In this document: positions 54,822 to 64,000 of the stretch, one piece after another
How positions within the stretch are numbered: position 1 is the stretch's first letter
How the letters are laid out: every line of letters begins with the position of its first letter
NCBI RefSeq assembly: GCF_900107415.1
Contig: NZ_FNPX01000003.1
Span: 215,527 to 279,526 of the forward strand
Direction: 5' to 3'
DNA from: Jannaschia faecimaris
GTDB taxonomy: Bacteria > Pseudomonadota > Alphaproteobacteria > Rhodobacterales > Rhodobacteraceae
Length of the DNA: 64,000 nucleotides
Translations under genes and position numbers: made by a program
Notes under the pieces: model-generated
The model's input: only the letters and a program-made list of their open reading frames with translations
Databases searched by the model: none
What the model was told of the DNA's origin: nothing

Positions 54822-56267
54822 TCAGCCGTGGTGCGCGGCAACGGTCTTGAGTTGGCTGAAGCCGTACAGCGCCTCGAATCCCTTTTCGCGACCATGTCCC
54901 GACTTGCCGATCCCACCGAAAGGCAATTCCACACCGCCGCCCGCGCCGTAATTGTTGATAAACACCTGGCCAGCCCTCAGGTCGCGCGCCAGACGCATCT
55001 GCCGTGCCCCGTCACGCGTCCAGACGCCCGCCACCAGCCCGTAATCGGTGCCGTTGGCGATCTGCACCGCTTCGGCCTCGCTCTCGAAGGGGATAACGAC
55101 CTGCACGGGGCCGAAGATTTCCTGCTGCGCCAACGAGTGATCCGGTGTGACGCCGGATAACAGCGTCGGGCGTACATAGCTGCCGTCCGGATCTGTACCG
55201 GGCACGATTTCACCGTGCGCGGCGATGGTCAGGCCGTCTGCCCGCGCCAGGAAGCTTTCGACAATCTCCTTTTGCCGGGCGGAGATGAGCGGCCCCATGT
55301 CCAGATCGTCCATCGCCGCACCGACGCGCAGCGCGCTGTAGCGCTCGGCCATGCGTGCGACTACATCGTCATGGATCGCGCGATGCACCAAGATGCGCGA
55401 CGCAGCCGAACAAGTCTGGCCCGCGTTCTGGATACCTGCGTTCACCAGAAATGGCAGCGCGGCGTCCACATCGGCGTCATCAAAGACCAGTTGTGGCGAC
55501 TTGCCGCCCAACTCCAGCGTGACCGGAACCACGTTGTCACCCGCCGATTTCTGCACCAGCCGACCCGTCGCGACCGAGCCGGTAAAGCTGATGTGGTGGA
55601 TGCCGGGATGCGCGGTCAGCGTGGCACCCGCCTCGGCCCCGAGACCGGGCACCACGTTCAGCGCGCCGTCCGGCAGCCCCGCGTCAACGGCGATGCGGGC
55701 GAAGGCCAAGGCGGTCAGGCAGGCCTCCTCGGCGGGTTTGAGCACGCAGGCGTTGCCCATGGTCAGGGCCGCGCCGACCGACCTGCCGATGATTTGCATC
55801 GGGTAGTTCCAGGGCACGATATGGCCCGTTACACCGTGCGGCTGGCGCAGGGTGTAAACGGTGTAGCCTTCCAGATAGGGGATCGTCTCGCCGTGCACCT
55901 TGTCCGCAGCGCCGCCATAGAATTCGCAGTAGCGCGCCAGTGCCACGGCATCGGCCCGCGCCTGTTTCAGGGGCTTGCCCACGTCCAGCGCCTCCAGCTC
56001 GGCCAACTCATCGACACGCTCCAGCACCATTTGGCCGATGCGGGTCAGGATGCGCCCACGCTCCAGCGCCGACATCCGGCCCCAATCGCCCGACAGCGCC
56101 TGGTGCGCCGCGGCAACGGCGGAATCGATGTCACGGGCCTGTCCGCGGGGAATCTGGGCGATTGTCTTCCCGGTTGACGGATTGCCCAGCGGAAGTGTCT
56201 CGGCGGCGCGCAGCCAGCGGCCCCCGATAAGCATTTCGGAAGGGTCGAACCAGAGGGCGTCGGTCAT
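54822..56267 (-). CDS. NAD-dependent aldehyde dehydrogenase
   Basis: A 481-residue ALDH superfamily enzyme that oxidises an aldehyde to its acid. Landmarks are IVPWNYPMQIIGRSVGAAL, KPAEEACLTALAFA, FTGSVATGRLVQ, the general base Glu in LELGGKSPQLVFDDAD and the nucleophile Cys in GQTCSAASR. Overall closest in feel to betaine or gamma-aminobutyraldehyde dehydrogenases, but the substrate is not certain. It is transcribed with the DUF1272 gene and the peptide-type ABC transporter. Confidence 0.93.
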   Translation of the reverse strand: MTDALWFDPSEMLIGGRWLRAAETLPLGNPSTGKTIAQIPRGQARDIDSAVAAAHQALSGDWGRMSALERGRILTRIGQMVLERVDELAELEALDVGKPLKQARADAVALARYCEFYGGAADKVHGETIPYLEGYTVYTLRQPHGVTGHIVPWNYPMQIIGRSVGAALTMGNACVLKPAEEACLTALAFARIAVDAGLPDGALNVVPGLGAEAGATLTAHPGIHHISFTGSVATGRLVQKSAGDNVVPVTLELGGKSPQLVFDDADVDAALPFLVNAGIQNAGQTCSAASRILVHRAIHDDVVARMAERYSALRVGAAMDDLDMGPLISARQKEIVESFLARADGLTIAAHGEIVPGTDPDGSYVRPTLLSGVTPDHSLAQQEIFGPVQVVIPFESEAEAVQIANGTDYGLVAGVWTRDGARQMRLARDLRAGQVFINNYGAGGGVELPFGGIGKSGHGREKGFEALYGFSQLKTVAAHHG

Positions 56268-56281
56268 GGAGGGCTCCTGTC

Positions 56282-56596
56282 TCAGCGGTCTTCGGGCGCA
56301 ATGTCGCGGATGCGGGCGACATGGGCCGAAATGTCGTCGGTGGTGAATTTCGAATGTACCCGCGTTGTGCTGGCGGGGTGGTGACCCAGGCCCAGCCGGT
56401 GCGTGTCACGAAACGCGGTAAGGGGCCGGATCGGGCGGGGCGCGAAATTACCACCACAGGTCGGGCAGACGTCGTGCAGCCGGGTTTCCACGCAGTCGGC
56501 GCAATACGTGCATTCGTAAGAGCAGATACGCGCATCCTTTGAGTCGGGCGGCAGGTCGCGATCGCAGAGTTCGCAGTTTGGGCGCAGGTCCAGCAT
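56282..56596 (-). CDS. DUF1272 zinc-ribbon-like protein
   Basis: 104 residues starting MLDLRPNCELCDRDLPPDSK, then CSYECTYCADCVE and VCPTCGGNFAPRP. At least eight cysteines in CxxC pairs point to two zinc sites; this is the DUF1272 family, often about 60-100 residues and of unknown function. It starts one base after the ABC ATPase stop, so it is in the same unit. Confidence 0.86.
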   Translation of the reverse strand: MLDLRPNCELCDRDLPPDSKDARICSYECTYCADCVETRLHDVCPTCGGNFAPRPIRPLTAFRDTHRLGLGHHPASTTRVHSKFTTDDISAHVARIRDIAPEDR

Positions 56597-56597
56597 G

Positions 56598-58127
56598 TCA
56601 GGCGGTCCACTCCTCCGGGATGGTCGGCGCGGCGGCCAGCAATGTTTTTGTGTAATCGTGCTGCGGCGCGTTGAACACCTGCGATGTCGGCCCCTCCTCC
56701 ACGACCCGCCCGGCCTGCATCACCAGTATCCGGTCCGCCACGGCGCGCACCACCGTCAGGTCGTGGGTGATGAACAGGTAGGCAAGGCCCAGCCGCATCT
56801 GAAGGTCTTTGAGCAGGTCGAGGACCTGTGCCCGCACCCGCACGTCCAGCGCGCTGACGGCTTCGTCCAGCACCAGTACGTCCGGTCGGGTGATCAGGGC
56901 GCGGGCGATGGCGATGCGCTGACGCTGGCCGCCAGAAAATTGGTGGGGATACTTGTCGAGATCGTCGGCGGTCAGGCCGACCTGGGTCAGCGCCTCACCT
57001 GCGCGGGCCTCCGCGTCGGCGGGCTTGCCTGTCAGGTGAAAGGGTTCCTGCACCAGTTTACGGACGGTCCAGCGCGGGTTGAAACTGCCGTAGGGGTCCT
57101 GGAAGACCACGCTCAGGCGTGCGCGATCCGCGCGGGTCATCGCGGTGCCGGCGGGTTTGCCCATCAGGGTGATTGCACCGGACTGTACCGGCTCCAGCCC
57201 CAGCAAAGCCCGCGTCAGGGTGGACTTGCCGCAGCCGGATTCGCCAACCAGTCCCAGGCATTCGCCCCGGTTCAACGTCAGCGACACTTCATCGACTGCC
57301 CGCATAGCACCATAGGTGCGGGTCACGCTTTCAGCCGTCAGAACCGGGCTGGCTGCGATATCCCGGCCCGCGCGGGGTGCCGGTTGCGAAGCGGTCAGCA
57401 AGTCGCGGGTATAGGGATGCGCGTGGGTCCGGAACAGGGCCTCGGTCGCATCCGCTTCGACGATTTCACCATCCTTCATGACTGCAACATGATCGGCCAG
57501 CCCGGCGACCACGCCCAGATCGTGCGTGATCAACAGCAGCGCCATCCCTTCCTCGCGCACAAGGTCGTGCAACAGGTCCAGGATCTGGGCCTGCGTGGTG
57601 ACGTCCAACGCGGTCGTCGGCTCGTCCGCGATCAGCAGGCGCGGCCGCCGGGCAATGGCCAGCGCGATGCAGACCCGTTGCCGCTGTCCGCCCGACAACT
57701 CGTGCGGATAGCGATCGAGCGGAACATGCCCAAGCCCCACGCGGTCCAGCTTGTCACGCGCGATGGCCAGCGCCTCGGCCCGCGCCATGCCGCGCAGACG
57801 CAGTGTTTCGGACACCTGCGCGCCGATGGTCTGCACTGGATTAAGGGCGGTCATCGGCTCCTGAAAGATCATGCCGATGTCGTTGCCGCGCACCTCCAGC
57901 CATTGGCGTTCGGTCAGGGTCAGCAAGTCGGTATCGTCGAGGTGGATCGCGCCCTTTGTCTCTGCCCCGCGGGGCAACAGCCCGATCATTGCCAGCGCAG
58001 TCATCGACTTGCCTGACCCGGATTCCCCCACCAGCCCGGTGATTTGACCGGGCGTCAGCGTCAGCGACACCTCCCGCAGGATCGCTGTGCCGTGAATTGA
58101 AAGCGAAAGACGGTCGAGCGCGATCAC
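56598..58127 (-). CDS. Peptide-type ABC transporter, fused double ATPase (DppD-DppF type)
   Basis: 509 residues with two complete ATPase domains. The first (about 1-245) has GESGSGKSMTALAM, LSGGQRQRVCIALAI and LLIADEPTTALDVT. The second (about 260-500) has GESGCGKSTLTRALL, FSGGQRQRIAIARAL and VLVLDEAVSALDVR, so both appear able to bind ATP. The GTG at 58127 overlaps the upstream permease stop (GTGA); longer frames overlap that permease. It powers import of a peptide, nickel or related solute. Confidence 0.92.
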   Translation of the reverse strand: MIALDRLSLSIHGTAILREVSLTLTPGQITGLVGESGSGKSMTALAMIGLLPRGAETKGAIHLDDTDLLTLTERQWLEVRGNDIGMIFQEPMTALNPVQTIGAQVSETLRLRGMARAEALAIARDKLDRVGLGHVPLDRYPHELSGGQRQRVCIALAIARRPRLLIADEPTTALDVTTQAQILDLLHDLVREEGMALLLITHDLGVVAGLADHVAVMKDGEIVEADATEALFRTHAHPYTRDLLTASQPAPRAGRDIAASPVLTAESVTRTYGAMRAVDEVSLTLNRGECLGLVGESGCGKSTLTRALLGLEPVQSGAITLMGKPAGTAMTRADRARLSVVFQDPYGSFNPRWTVRKLVQEPFHLTGKPADAEARAGEALTQVGLTADDLDKYPHQFSGGQRQRIAIARALITRPDVLVLDEAVSALDVRVRAQVLDLLKDLQMRLGLAYLFITHDLTVVRAVADRILVMQAGRVVEEGPTSQVFNAPQHDYTKTLLAAAPTIPEEWTA

Positions 58128-58939
58128 CCGCGCACCCTCCTGAGCCGGGGATCCAGCGCGTCGCGCAACCCGTCGCCCAGCAGGTTGAGGCCCAGAACCA
58201 TGAAGACGATGGCAAGACCGGGCAGGATGGCCAACTGCGGTTCGGAGTAGATCATGGTCTGCGCATCGGCGAGCATCCGTCCCCAACTGGGCGTCGGCGG
58301 CTGTGCCCCAAGGCCGACGTAGGACAGCGCCGCCTCGGCCAGGATGCCCAGCGAGAACTGGATTGTGGCCTGCACGATCAGCAGGCTGGCGATGTTGGGC
58401 AGGATGTGCTGTGCCGAGATCAACGTTCGCCCCTTACCTGCCACCCGGGCCGCCATCACGTAGTCCAGCGTCCAGAGCGGGAGCGCGCCCCCCCGCGCGA
58501 CCCGTGCAAAGACGGGGATGTTGAAGATGCCGATCGCAAGGATCGCGTTGAGTGCCGAGGGTCCGAAGACGGCCGTGATAAGGATCGCGATCACCAGCGA
58601 GGGGAACGCGAAGATCAGGTCGTTTCCCCGCATGATGATTTCGTCCAGCCAACTTCCGCGATTGGCCCCGGCCGCCAAGCCCAGCGGTACGCCCAATGCG
58701 ATGCCGATCCCCACCGCGACCAGTGCCACGGCAATCGAGGTGCGGGCCCCCGCCATCAGCATCGACAGCATGTCGCGCCCGAAATGGTCGGTTCCCAGCG
58801 GGTGCGCGCCCGATATGCCCAGCGACCGCTGTGAGATGTTCAGGACGCTGGTATCATGCGGTACCCAGACGACGCTGAGCAGGGCGGCCAATGCGAAGAT
58901 CGCGGTCAGCACGGCTCCGATTATCATGGCTCCCCTCAT
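58124..58939 (-). CDS. Peptide-type ABC transporter permease (DppC type)
   Basis: 271 residues, with five to six TM helices. Conserved features are HPLGTDHFGRDMLSMLMAGA near the N-terminus, the EAA loop AARVAGKGRTLISAQHILPN, and EAALSYVGLGAQPPTPSWG. The ATG at 58939 overlaps the upstream permease stop by four bases; longer frames overlap that gene. Confidence 0.92.
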   Translation of the reverse strand: MRGAMIIGAVLTAIFALAALLSVVWVPHDTSVLNISQRSLGISGAHPLGTDHFGRDMLSMLMAGARTSIAVALVAVGIGIALGVPLGLAAGANRGSWLDEIIMRGNDLIFAFPSLVIAILITAVFGPSALNAILAIGIFNIPVFARVARGGALPLWTLDYVMAARVAGKGRTLISAQHILPNIASLLIVQATIQFSLGILAEAALSYVGLGAQPPTPSWGRMLADAQTMIYSEPQLAILPGLAIVFMVLGLNLLGDGLRDALDPRLRRVRG

Positions 58940-59883
58940 GTTGCGCGCCTGCGTAGACGGGGATCGGCGAGCGTATAGGCCAGTTCGACCGCGAAAGTGA
59001 CCGCGATGACCGCGAAGACCAGAAGCATCGTCACCGATTGCACCACGATCAAGTCGCGTTGAGTGATGCCCTGAAAAATAAGCCGCCCAAGACCGGGCAG
59101 GAAGAATACGTTCTCGATGATGATGGCACCGGCTAGAAGGAAGCTGAATTGCAGCCCCAGGATCGTCAGCACCGGGATCGCGGCGTTGCGCAGCGCGTGG
59201 CGCACGGTCGCGGCGCGGCGGCTCAGTCCCTTGGCCCGCGCCGTGCGGATGTAATCCTGATCCAGCGTGTCTATCAGCGCACCGCGCAGCACCCGCGCCA
59301 GGATCGACGCCTGCGGAAGGGCCAACGCCACCGCCGGCAGCGTCAACGCCTTCACCGCGGCAATGGGGTCGGTCCAGCCGGGAAAGCCCCCCGCCGACAC
59401 CCACCGGAGTTTCACCGCGAACAGAAAGACCAACAGCATCGCAAACCAGAAATTCGGTACTGCGATGCCCAGTTGCGTAGCCCCCATCACACCCCAATCC
59501 GACGGACGCCCCCGCCGCGTCGCCGCCAGCAGGCCTGCGGGCACGGCGATCACCACGGTCAGGATCAAGGCATAGGCCGCCAGTGGCGCGCTGACCCCGA
59601 TGCGGTCGGCGATTAGCCCGGCGACCGGCACGCGGTAAGTATAGGAGGTGCCGAAATCCCCGGTCAGCATCCCACCGACCCAGGCTAGGTAGCGCTGCAT
59701 CAGCGATCCCTCCAGCCCCAGCTCGGCCCGCAAGGCCGCCACCGTATCGGGCTGCGCGTTCAGGCCGAGCATGAAGGCGGCCGGGTCGCCGGGTACGGCT
59801 TGCAGCATTACGAAGATCACGACGCTTGCCACCGACAGGGACAGCGCCATTGAAACAAGCCGTATGAGGATCGTGCGGGTCAT
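58936..59883 (-). CDS. Peptide-type ABC transporter permease (DppB type)
   Basis: 315 residues. It begins RTILIRLVSMALSLSVASVV, has the GDPAAFMLGLNA periplasmic start and the EAA loop IRTARAKGLSRRAATVRHAL, and ends AVELAYTLADPRLRRRAT. The ATG at 59883 fits the family; longer frames are unsupported. It is the first gene of the import unit, and no solute-binding protein gene precedes it. Confidence 0.92.
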   Translation of the reverse strand: MTRTILIRLVSMALSLSVASVVIFVMLQAVPGDPAAFMLGLNAQPDTVAALRAELGLEGSLMQRYLAWVGGMLTGDFGTSYTYRVPVAGLIADRIGVSAPLAAYALILTVVIAVPAGLLAATRRGRPSDWGVMGATQLGIAVPNFWFAMLLVFLFAVKLRWVSAGGFPGWTDPIAAVKALTLPAVALALPQASILARVLRGALIDTLDQDYIRTARAKGLSRRAATVRHALRNAAIPVLTILGLQFSFLLAGAIIIENVFFLPGLGRLIFQGITQRDLIVVQSVTMLLVFAVIAVTFAVELAYTLADPRLRRRAT

Positions 59884-59999
59884 TGCCGCGACGCTAGACG
59901 TGGTGTGCGCCGGGGGGAAGGGCGGGATCGGCCCTGCGTGCTTGCTGTCCCCCCAGCCTGACCCCGAGGCGTTGTAACGCCGGGGCTTTCGCCGGTCCG

Positions 60000-62522
60000 T
60001 CAGTCCTGCGCGCGCAAGACTCCGGCAGGTCGCGCCGCCAATGGTCGCCAGGCAAAGGCCAGGCCCGCCAGCAGCGTCGCGAAGGCACCGCCGACGACGA
60101 TCGCCATGGCAGAGCGCCATTCGAACGCATAGGGGGCGTCCATCACAAAAGTCAGGATGCCCCACCCGGCAAGCGCCCCTGCCCCGATGGCCACGATGCC
60201 TGCCGCCGCCCCCAACAGGGCCGAGCGTAGCGCGAAGCTCAGCAGGATGGTGGCGCGCGTTGCTCCCAGCGTCTTGAGGACCGAGGCCTCGAAAGTCCGG
60301 CTCCTCTCACCCGCGGCGGCCGCGCCGATCAGGACGATGAAGCCCGTCAACAGCGTCGCGCCCGCCCCCCAACTGGTGGCCGCCGCAAGCGCGCCGAGCG
60401 CCTCGGTCACCAAGGCGATTGCATCGCGCACCCGGATCGCGGTGATGTTGGGCGCATCGCCCGCCACGTCGCGCAGGATCTGAGCCTCCGCGCTTTCCTC
60501 GGCATAGACGGTTGAAAGCCATGTGTGCGGCGCGCCCTGAAGGGCCGCGGTGTTAAAGATGATGACGAAGCCGATGCCGCCCGAGGAGAAATCCACTTCG
60601 CGGAAGTTCGTGACCGTCCCCGTGATGTCGCGGCCCAGCACGTTCAGCGTGACCTTGTCCCCCAGCTCGATTCCCAGCTCATGCGCTTCTTCGCGCGCGA
60701 AGCTGATCTGTGGTTCACCGGCGTAATCCTCGGGCCAGAATTCGCCCGAGACGATCCGCGTACCTTTGCCCGGCGTGTCGGCAAAGCTGATCCGGCGGTC
60801 GCCGCGCGTGACCCAATGGTCAAACTCCGACGCGGGACGCCCGGCTATGGAGCGCACAACGCCGCCCAGCATCGGCGCGGTATCCACGCGGCTGACGGCA
60901 GGGTCGTTTTCGACGCGATCCAGAAACCCTTCCAGTTGGTTTGGCTGGATGTCGACGAAGAAATACGATGGCGCGCGTTCGGGCAGGTCGCGGTCGATGG
61001 CCGCGCGCATGTTGGCGTCGATCTGCCCCACGGCAGCCAATACCGTCAGGCCCAGGCCCAAGGACAGGACAACGGCTGTCGCCTCGCCCCCCGGTCCCCC
61101 GACCGAGCCGAGCGCCAGTCGCAGGGCTGGCCAGCCGCGCACGACCTTCGTGCTGGCCAGTTTGCGTGCCAAACGTCGCACGCCCCAAGCGGCTCCAATC
61201 AGCAGAACGAGCGCGACCGCGATGCCCGCCGCCGAGGACAGCGCAAGTTCCGGGATGCCCGACAACAGGGCTGAAGACGCGATCAAGGCGACCGCCGCCA
61301 CGGCCAATGCCGCGATGTAGCGTTTGCGCGGCCAGATACGGGTGTTGCCAGTCGCGTCGCGGAACAGGCTGGCGGCGCGCACCTGTTCCGTTCGCGCAAG
61401 CGGCCAGAGAGTGAAGATGAGTGCAGTCAGCGCACCGTACAACGCCGCCTCGAACAGGGGGCTGACATGCACGCCAAGCGCGACAGGTACGGGCAGTTGG
61501 GCTTCGATCAGGGGGCCCACGACGATCGGGATGATCGTGCCGAGGATCAGGCCCAGAACGATGCCAAGGGCTGCAAGAACGCCGATCTGCATCATATAGG
61601 CGGCGAAGATCACGCGCCCTTCTGCCCCGAGTGTTTTCAACGTGGCGATCACGCCTGTCTTGCGGTCGAGGTAGCTGCGCACGGCTGCCGAAACGCCGAC
61701 GCCGCCCACGGCCAGGCCGGCCAGGCCAACCAGCACAAGGAAGCTGCCGATCCGGTCCACGAACCGTTCGACCTGCGGCGCGGCATTGCGCCGGTCGCGC
61801 CAACGCGCGCCGCTGTCGGCGAAGGCCGTCTCAATCTCGGCCTGTGCGGCGTCCAACGCCGTGTCGGGCAAGTCGCCCATATCTATGCGGTATTCGGACT
61901 CGAACAAGCTGCCTTCGGACACCAGCCCCGACCCTTCCAGCGAGGCCGTCGACACGATCGTGCGGGGCCCGAGGCCAAAGCCCGCGCCGCCCGCGTCCGG
62001 TTCGCGCGTTAACGCCGCGCGAAGGGTCAGTTCCCGCGCGCCCAAGAAAAGCGAGTCCCCGATCGTCAGGCCCAGCCGGTCCACCAGAACGGGGTGCGCG
62101 ATGATGCCGCCGTCGGCCAGCGCCTCGGCGATGGGCATGTTGGGCGAGAGCTCCACCGTGCCCACCAGCGGATAGAGGTCATCGACCGCTTTCACCTGGG
62201 TGAGCGCCCGGTCCGCTTCCGCGCCCAGACCTGTCGCGGCCATGGAGCGGAAATCGATGATCTCGGATACTGTTCCATAGGTGGCCAGAAGCGCGCGCTC
62301 CTCTTCGTTCGCCCGGCGATAGGCAAATTCCACCTCCGCGTCGCCACCCAGGATCACGCTGCCCTCGCGCGCGAGACCTTCTGTGATCGACACCCGGACC
62401 GACCCGACCGCTGCAATCGCCGCCACGCCGAGCGCCAGGCACGCAAGGAAGATGCGGAACCCGGCCAGCCCGCCGCGCAATTCGCGTCTTGCGATCGTCG
62501 CCGCCTGCTTCAGCCAGGTCAT
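60000..62522 (-). CDS. FtsX-like ABC permease (YbbP type)
   Basis: 840 residues with an N-terminal TM helix (ARRELRGGLAGFRIFLACLA), a large periplasmic domain, three central TM helices, four further helices in the middle and a C-terminal three-helix FtsX domain (about 720-840). This two-FtsX-domain layout is that of YbbP. It partners YbbA, whose stop overlaps its start by four bases; the pair probably extracts or exports a lipid-like or hydrophobic compound. Neighbouring TesA fits that link. Confidence 0.9.
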   Translation of the reverse strand: MTWLKQAATIARRELRGGLAGFRIFLACLALGVAAIAAVGSVRVSITEGLAREGSVILGGDAEVEFAYRRANEEERALLATYGTVSEIIDFRSMAATGLGAEADRALTQVKAVDDLYPLVGTVELSPNMPIAEALADGGIIAHPVLVDRLGLTIGDSLFLGARELTLRAALTREPDAGGAGFGLGPRTIVSTASLEGSGLVSEGSLFESEYRIDMGDLPDTALDAAQAEIETAFADSGARWRDRRNAAPQVERFVDRIGSFLVLVGLAGLAVGGVGVSAAVRSYLDRKTGVIATLKTLGAEGRVIFAAYMMQIGVLAALGIVLGLILGTIIPIVVGPLIEAQLPVPVALGVHVSPLFEAALYGALTALIFTLWPLARTEQVRAASLFRDATGNTRIWPRKRYIAALAVAAVALIASSALLSGIPELALSSAAGIAVALVLLIGAAWGVRRLARKLASTKVVRGWPALRLALGSVGGPGGEATAVVLSLGLGLTVLAAVGQIDANMRAAIDRDLPERAPSYFFVDIQPNQLEGFLDRVENDPAVSRVDTAPMLGGVVRSIAGRPASEFDHWVTRGDRRISFADTPGKGTRIVSGEFWPEDYAGEPQISFAREEAHELGIELGDKVTLNVLGRDITGTVTNFREVDFSSGGIGFVIIFNTAALQGAPHTWLSTVYAEESAEAQILRDVAGDAPNITAIRVRDAIALVTEALGALAAATSWGAGATLLTGFIVLIGAAAAGERSRTFEASVLKTLGATRATILLSFALRSALLGAAAGIVAIGAGALAGWGILTFVMDAPYAFEWRSAMAIVVGGAFATLLAGLAFAWRPLAARPAGVLRAQD

Positions 62523-63208
62523 TCCGCGGCCTTCGCGTTCCGGGTTTCGGCGTCCAGCCGCCCGTCCACAAGGCGGATCGTGCGATCACAACGCGCCGCC
62601 AGCTCGGTCGAGTGGGTGACCATCACGAGGGTCGAGCCGTGTCGGTCGCGCAAGTCGAACAGAAGGTCCATGATCGCCTCGCCCGTGGCCTGGTCGAGGT
62701 TCCCCGTCGGCTCATCCGCGAGCAGGATATCAGGACGCGGAGCCGCAGCGCGGGCGAGGGCGACGCGCTGTTGCTCGCCCCCCGACAATTGCGCGGGGTA
62801 GTGATCGGTGCGATGTCCCAGCCCGACGGCCTTCAATTCCTCGGCGGCGCGGTCAAATGCGTCGGTAACACCGGCCAGTTCCAGCGGTGTCGCGACGTTT
62901 TCAAGCGCGGTCATCGTCGGGATCAGGTGGAAGGATTGGAAAACCACCCCCATATGTGAACGGCGAAAGCGGGCCAGCTGGTCTTCGTCCATCGCGGTCA
63001 GGTCATTGCCGAGCGCCTTGACCTCGCCGCCGGTGGCACGCTCCAGTCCGCCCATCAGCATCAGGAGAGACGACTTGCCCGATCCCGACGGCCCCACCAG
63101 CCCCAGCGTATCCCCCTTGGCCACCTCAAGCGAGATGCCATGCAGGATGTCGACCATCCCGGCGTTCCCTTGCAGCGACAATTCGACGTCGCGCAGTGAC
63201 AGGACCAT
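62519..63208 (-). CDS. ABC transporter ATP-binding protein (YbbA type)
   Basis: A 229-residue MacB/LolD-type ATPase. Walker A is GPSGSGKSSLL (residues 39-49), the signature LSGGEQQRVALARA, Walker B ILLADEPTGNLD and the switch VMVTHS. The ATG at 63208 follows an AAGGAG site; an in-frame upstream ATG at 63274 overlaps the divergent tesA start region and was not used. Works with the YbbP-type permease. Confidence 0.92.
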   Translation of the reverse strand: MVLSLRDVELSLQGNAGMVDILHGISLEVAKGDTLGLVGPSGSGKSSLLMLMGGLERATGGEVKALGNDLTAMDEDQLARFRRSHMGVVFQSFHLIPTMTALENVATPLELAGVTDAFDRAAEELKAVGLGHRTDHYPAQLSGGEQQRVALARAAAPRPDILLADEPTGNLDQATGEAIMDLLFDLRDRHGSTLVMVTHSTELAARCDRTIRLVDGRLDAETRNAKAAE

Positions 63209-63266
63209 GGGGTTTCTCCTTGGGTTAGGGCGAATGCTTGATTGGAGATATGGGGTATTCGCACCA

Positions 63267-63911
63267 ATGAACAAGTTGGTTCACTCTTCGCTGGCTGCCT
63301 TGATTTTAAGCACGCCCGCCCATGCCGAAACCCTGCAGGTTGTGGCGTTGGGCGACAGTCTGACGGCTGGGTATGGGCTGCCCGACGGGCAGGGCTTTGT
63401 TCCGCAGCTTCAGGCTTGGCTGGACGCCCGTGATGTCGATGTCGAAATTGTAAACGCAGGCGTGTCGGGCGACACGACAGCGGGTGGGTTGGCACGGCTC
63501 GACTGGTCGCTGTCGGAGGATACGGACGCGATGATCCTCGCGCTGGGCGGCAACGACCTGTTGCGTGGCCTGCCCGTGGCGTCCAGCCGGGCAAACCTCG
63601 ACGCGATCCTGTCACGGGTGGCGGGCGCGCGCGACCTGCCGGTCCTGCTTGTCGGGTTGGAGGCCCCGGCGAATTACGGTCCCGACTTCCAGCAGGCCTT
63701 CGACGCCATGTATGTCGAGCTGTCGCAAGAATACGATACGCTGCTGGAGCCGAGCTTCCTCGGGCCACTGGTGGTCGACAGCGACATGGCGACCGCCCGT
63801 GCCAGCTACATGCAGGACGACGGCATTCATCCGAACCGCGACGGTGTGGGGGTCATCGTGGACGCCTTCGGCCCTCGTGTTCTCGATCTTATAAAGAATG
63901 CAAATCCCTGA
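63267..63911 (+). CDS. tesA: TesA-type arylesterase / thioesterase I
   Basis: A 214-residue periplasmic SGNH hydrolase with signal peptide MNKLVHSSLAALILSTPAHA. Block I GDSLTAGYG holds the Ser nucleophile (Ser31); NAGVSGDTT and GGNDLLRG give the Gly and Asn; DDGIHPNRDG gives Asp and His. It hydrolyses acyl-CoA-like thioesters, lysophospholipids or aryl esters. The ybbA/tesA divergent pairing is conserved from E. coli. A GC-rich hairpin follows. Confidence 0.93.
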   Translation: MNKLVHSSLAALILSTPAHAETLQVVALGDSLTAGYGLPDGQGFVPQLQAWLDARDVDVEIVNAGVSGDTTAGGLARLDWSLSEDTDAMILALGGNDLLRGLPVASSRANLDAILSRVAGARDLPVLLVGLEAPANYGPDFQQAFDAMYVELSQEYDTLLEPSFLGPLVVDSDMATARASYMQDDGIHPNRDGVGVIVDAFGPRVLDLIKNANP

Positions 63912-63918
63912 ACGGCAA

Positions 63919-63946
63919 ACGCCCCCGCCGGGGAGGACGGGGGCGT
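63919..63946 (+). terminator. Hairpin after tesA
   Basis: Nine-base arms ACGCCCCCG and CGGGGGCGT with a ten-base loop, eight bases after the tesA stop. No T-run; a GC-rich terminator or end structure. Confidence 0.5.
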
Positions 63947-64000
63947 AGCGGCGACGCGCCGGGGCAGTCAGGGGGGAGAGACTTTGGCGCGTCGTGTCGG

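Overview
The window looks like chromosomal DNA of an alphaproteobacterium of the Rhodobacteraceae (Roseobacter-type). G+C is high by eye. Gene order is typical of that family: serS/yajC/secDF, secG-pyrG next to purA, hflK-hflC-degP, and ftsY followed by ispZ. Several small protein families also fit the group. I see no rRNA, tRNA or CRISPR array. Most of the window is core genome, with a few clearly accessory patches. All coordinates and family calls come from reading the sequence and its translations; no database search was run.

Region by region. 1-6.7 kb: serS (cut by the left edge), then yajC-secD-secF-tauE on the plus strand, an IS3-type transposase relic, and two small prepilin-like genes flanking an Mth938-domain gene. 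6.9-9.8 kb: gloA and thyX, then an AT-rich two-gene cassette (two-TM/GAF-like protein plus Panacea-domain protein) that is the best candidate for an undescribed toxin-antitoxin or defence module. 9.8-19.1 kb: a long minus-strand array with a polar amino-acid-type ABC transporter, two glutamine-synthetase-like ligases, a class I amidotransferase, an FAD amine oxidase and an EamA exporter; together they suggest uptake and gamma-glutamyl catabolism of an amine. 19-26.5 kb: terB, DUF1330, rlmJ, a MipA-like porin, phzF, pyrG, secG, purA and DUF2842.

26.5-37 kb: a gene-poor stretch, a very acidic 836-residue protein with its own terminator, thiamine diphosphokinase, rpiA, glutathione reductase, and hflK-hflC-degP (membrane protein quality control). 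37-41.1 kb: small envelope genes (DUF1624 membrane protein, peptidoglycan-binding lipoprotein, ferredoxin, FG-GAP protein), a pair of small exported paralogues, and a short exported HFN-repeat protein with a structured upstream region. 41-45.6 kb: a degraded accessory patch with an alkB broken by a one-base frameshift, a fused formate-dehydrogenase-type NADH module without its catalytic subunit, an AhpD-like protein and a truncated TRAP permease.

45.9-52 kb: ftsY, an unknown gene, an EamA transporter, ispZ, an rluB-type pseudouridine synthase with a repetitive basic tail, tadA, and two short exported proteins. 52-58.1 kb: P1 peptidase, SDR, SnoaL-like protein, aldehyde dehydrogenase, DUF1272 and the peptide-type transporter ATPase. 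58.1-64 kb: the rest of that transporter (no binding protein present), a YbbA/YbbP export ABC system and a divergent TesA-type esterase.
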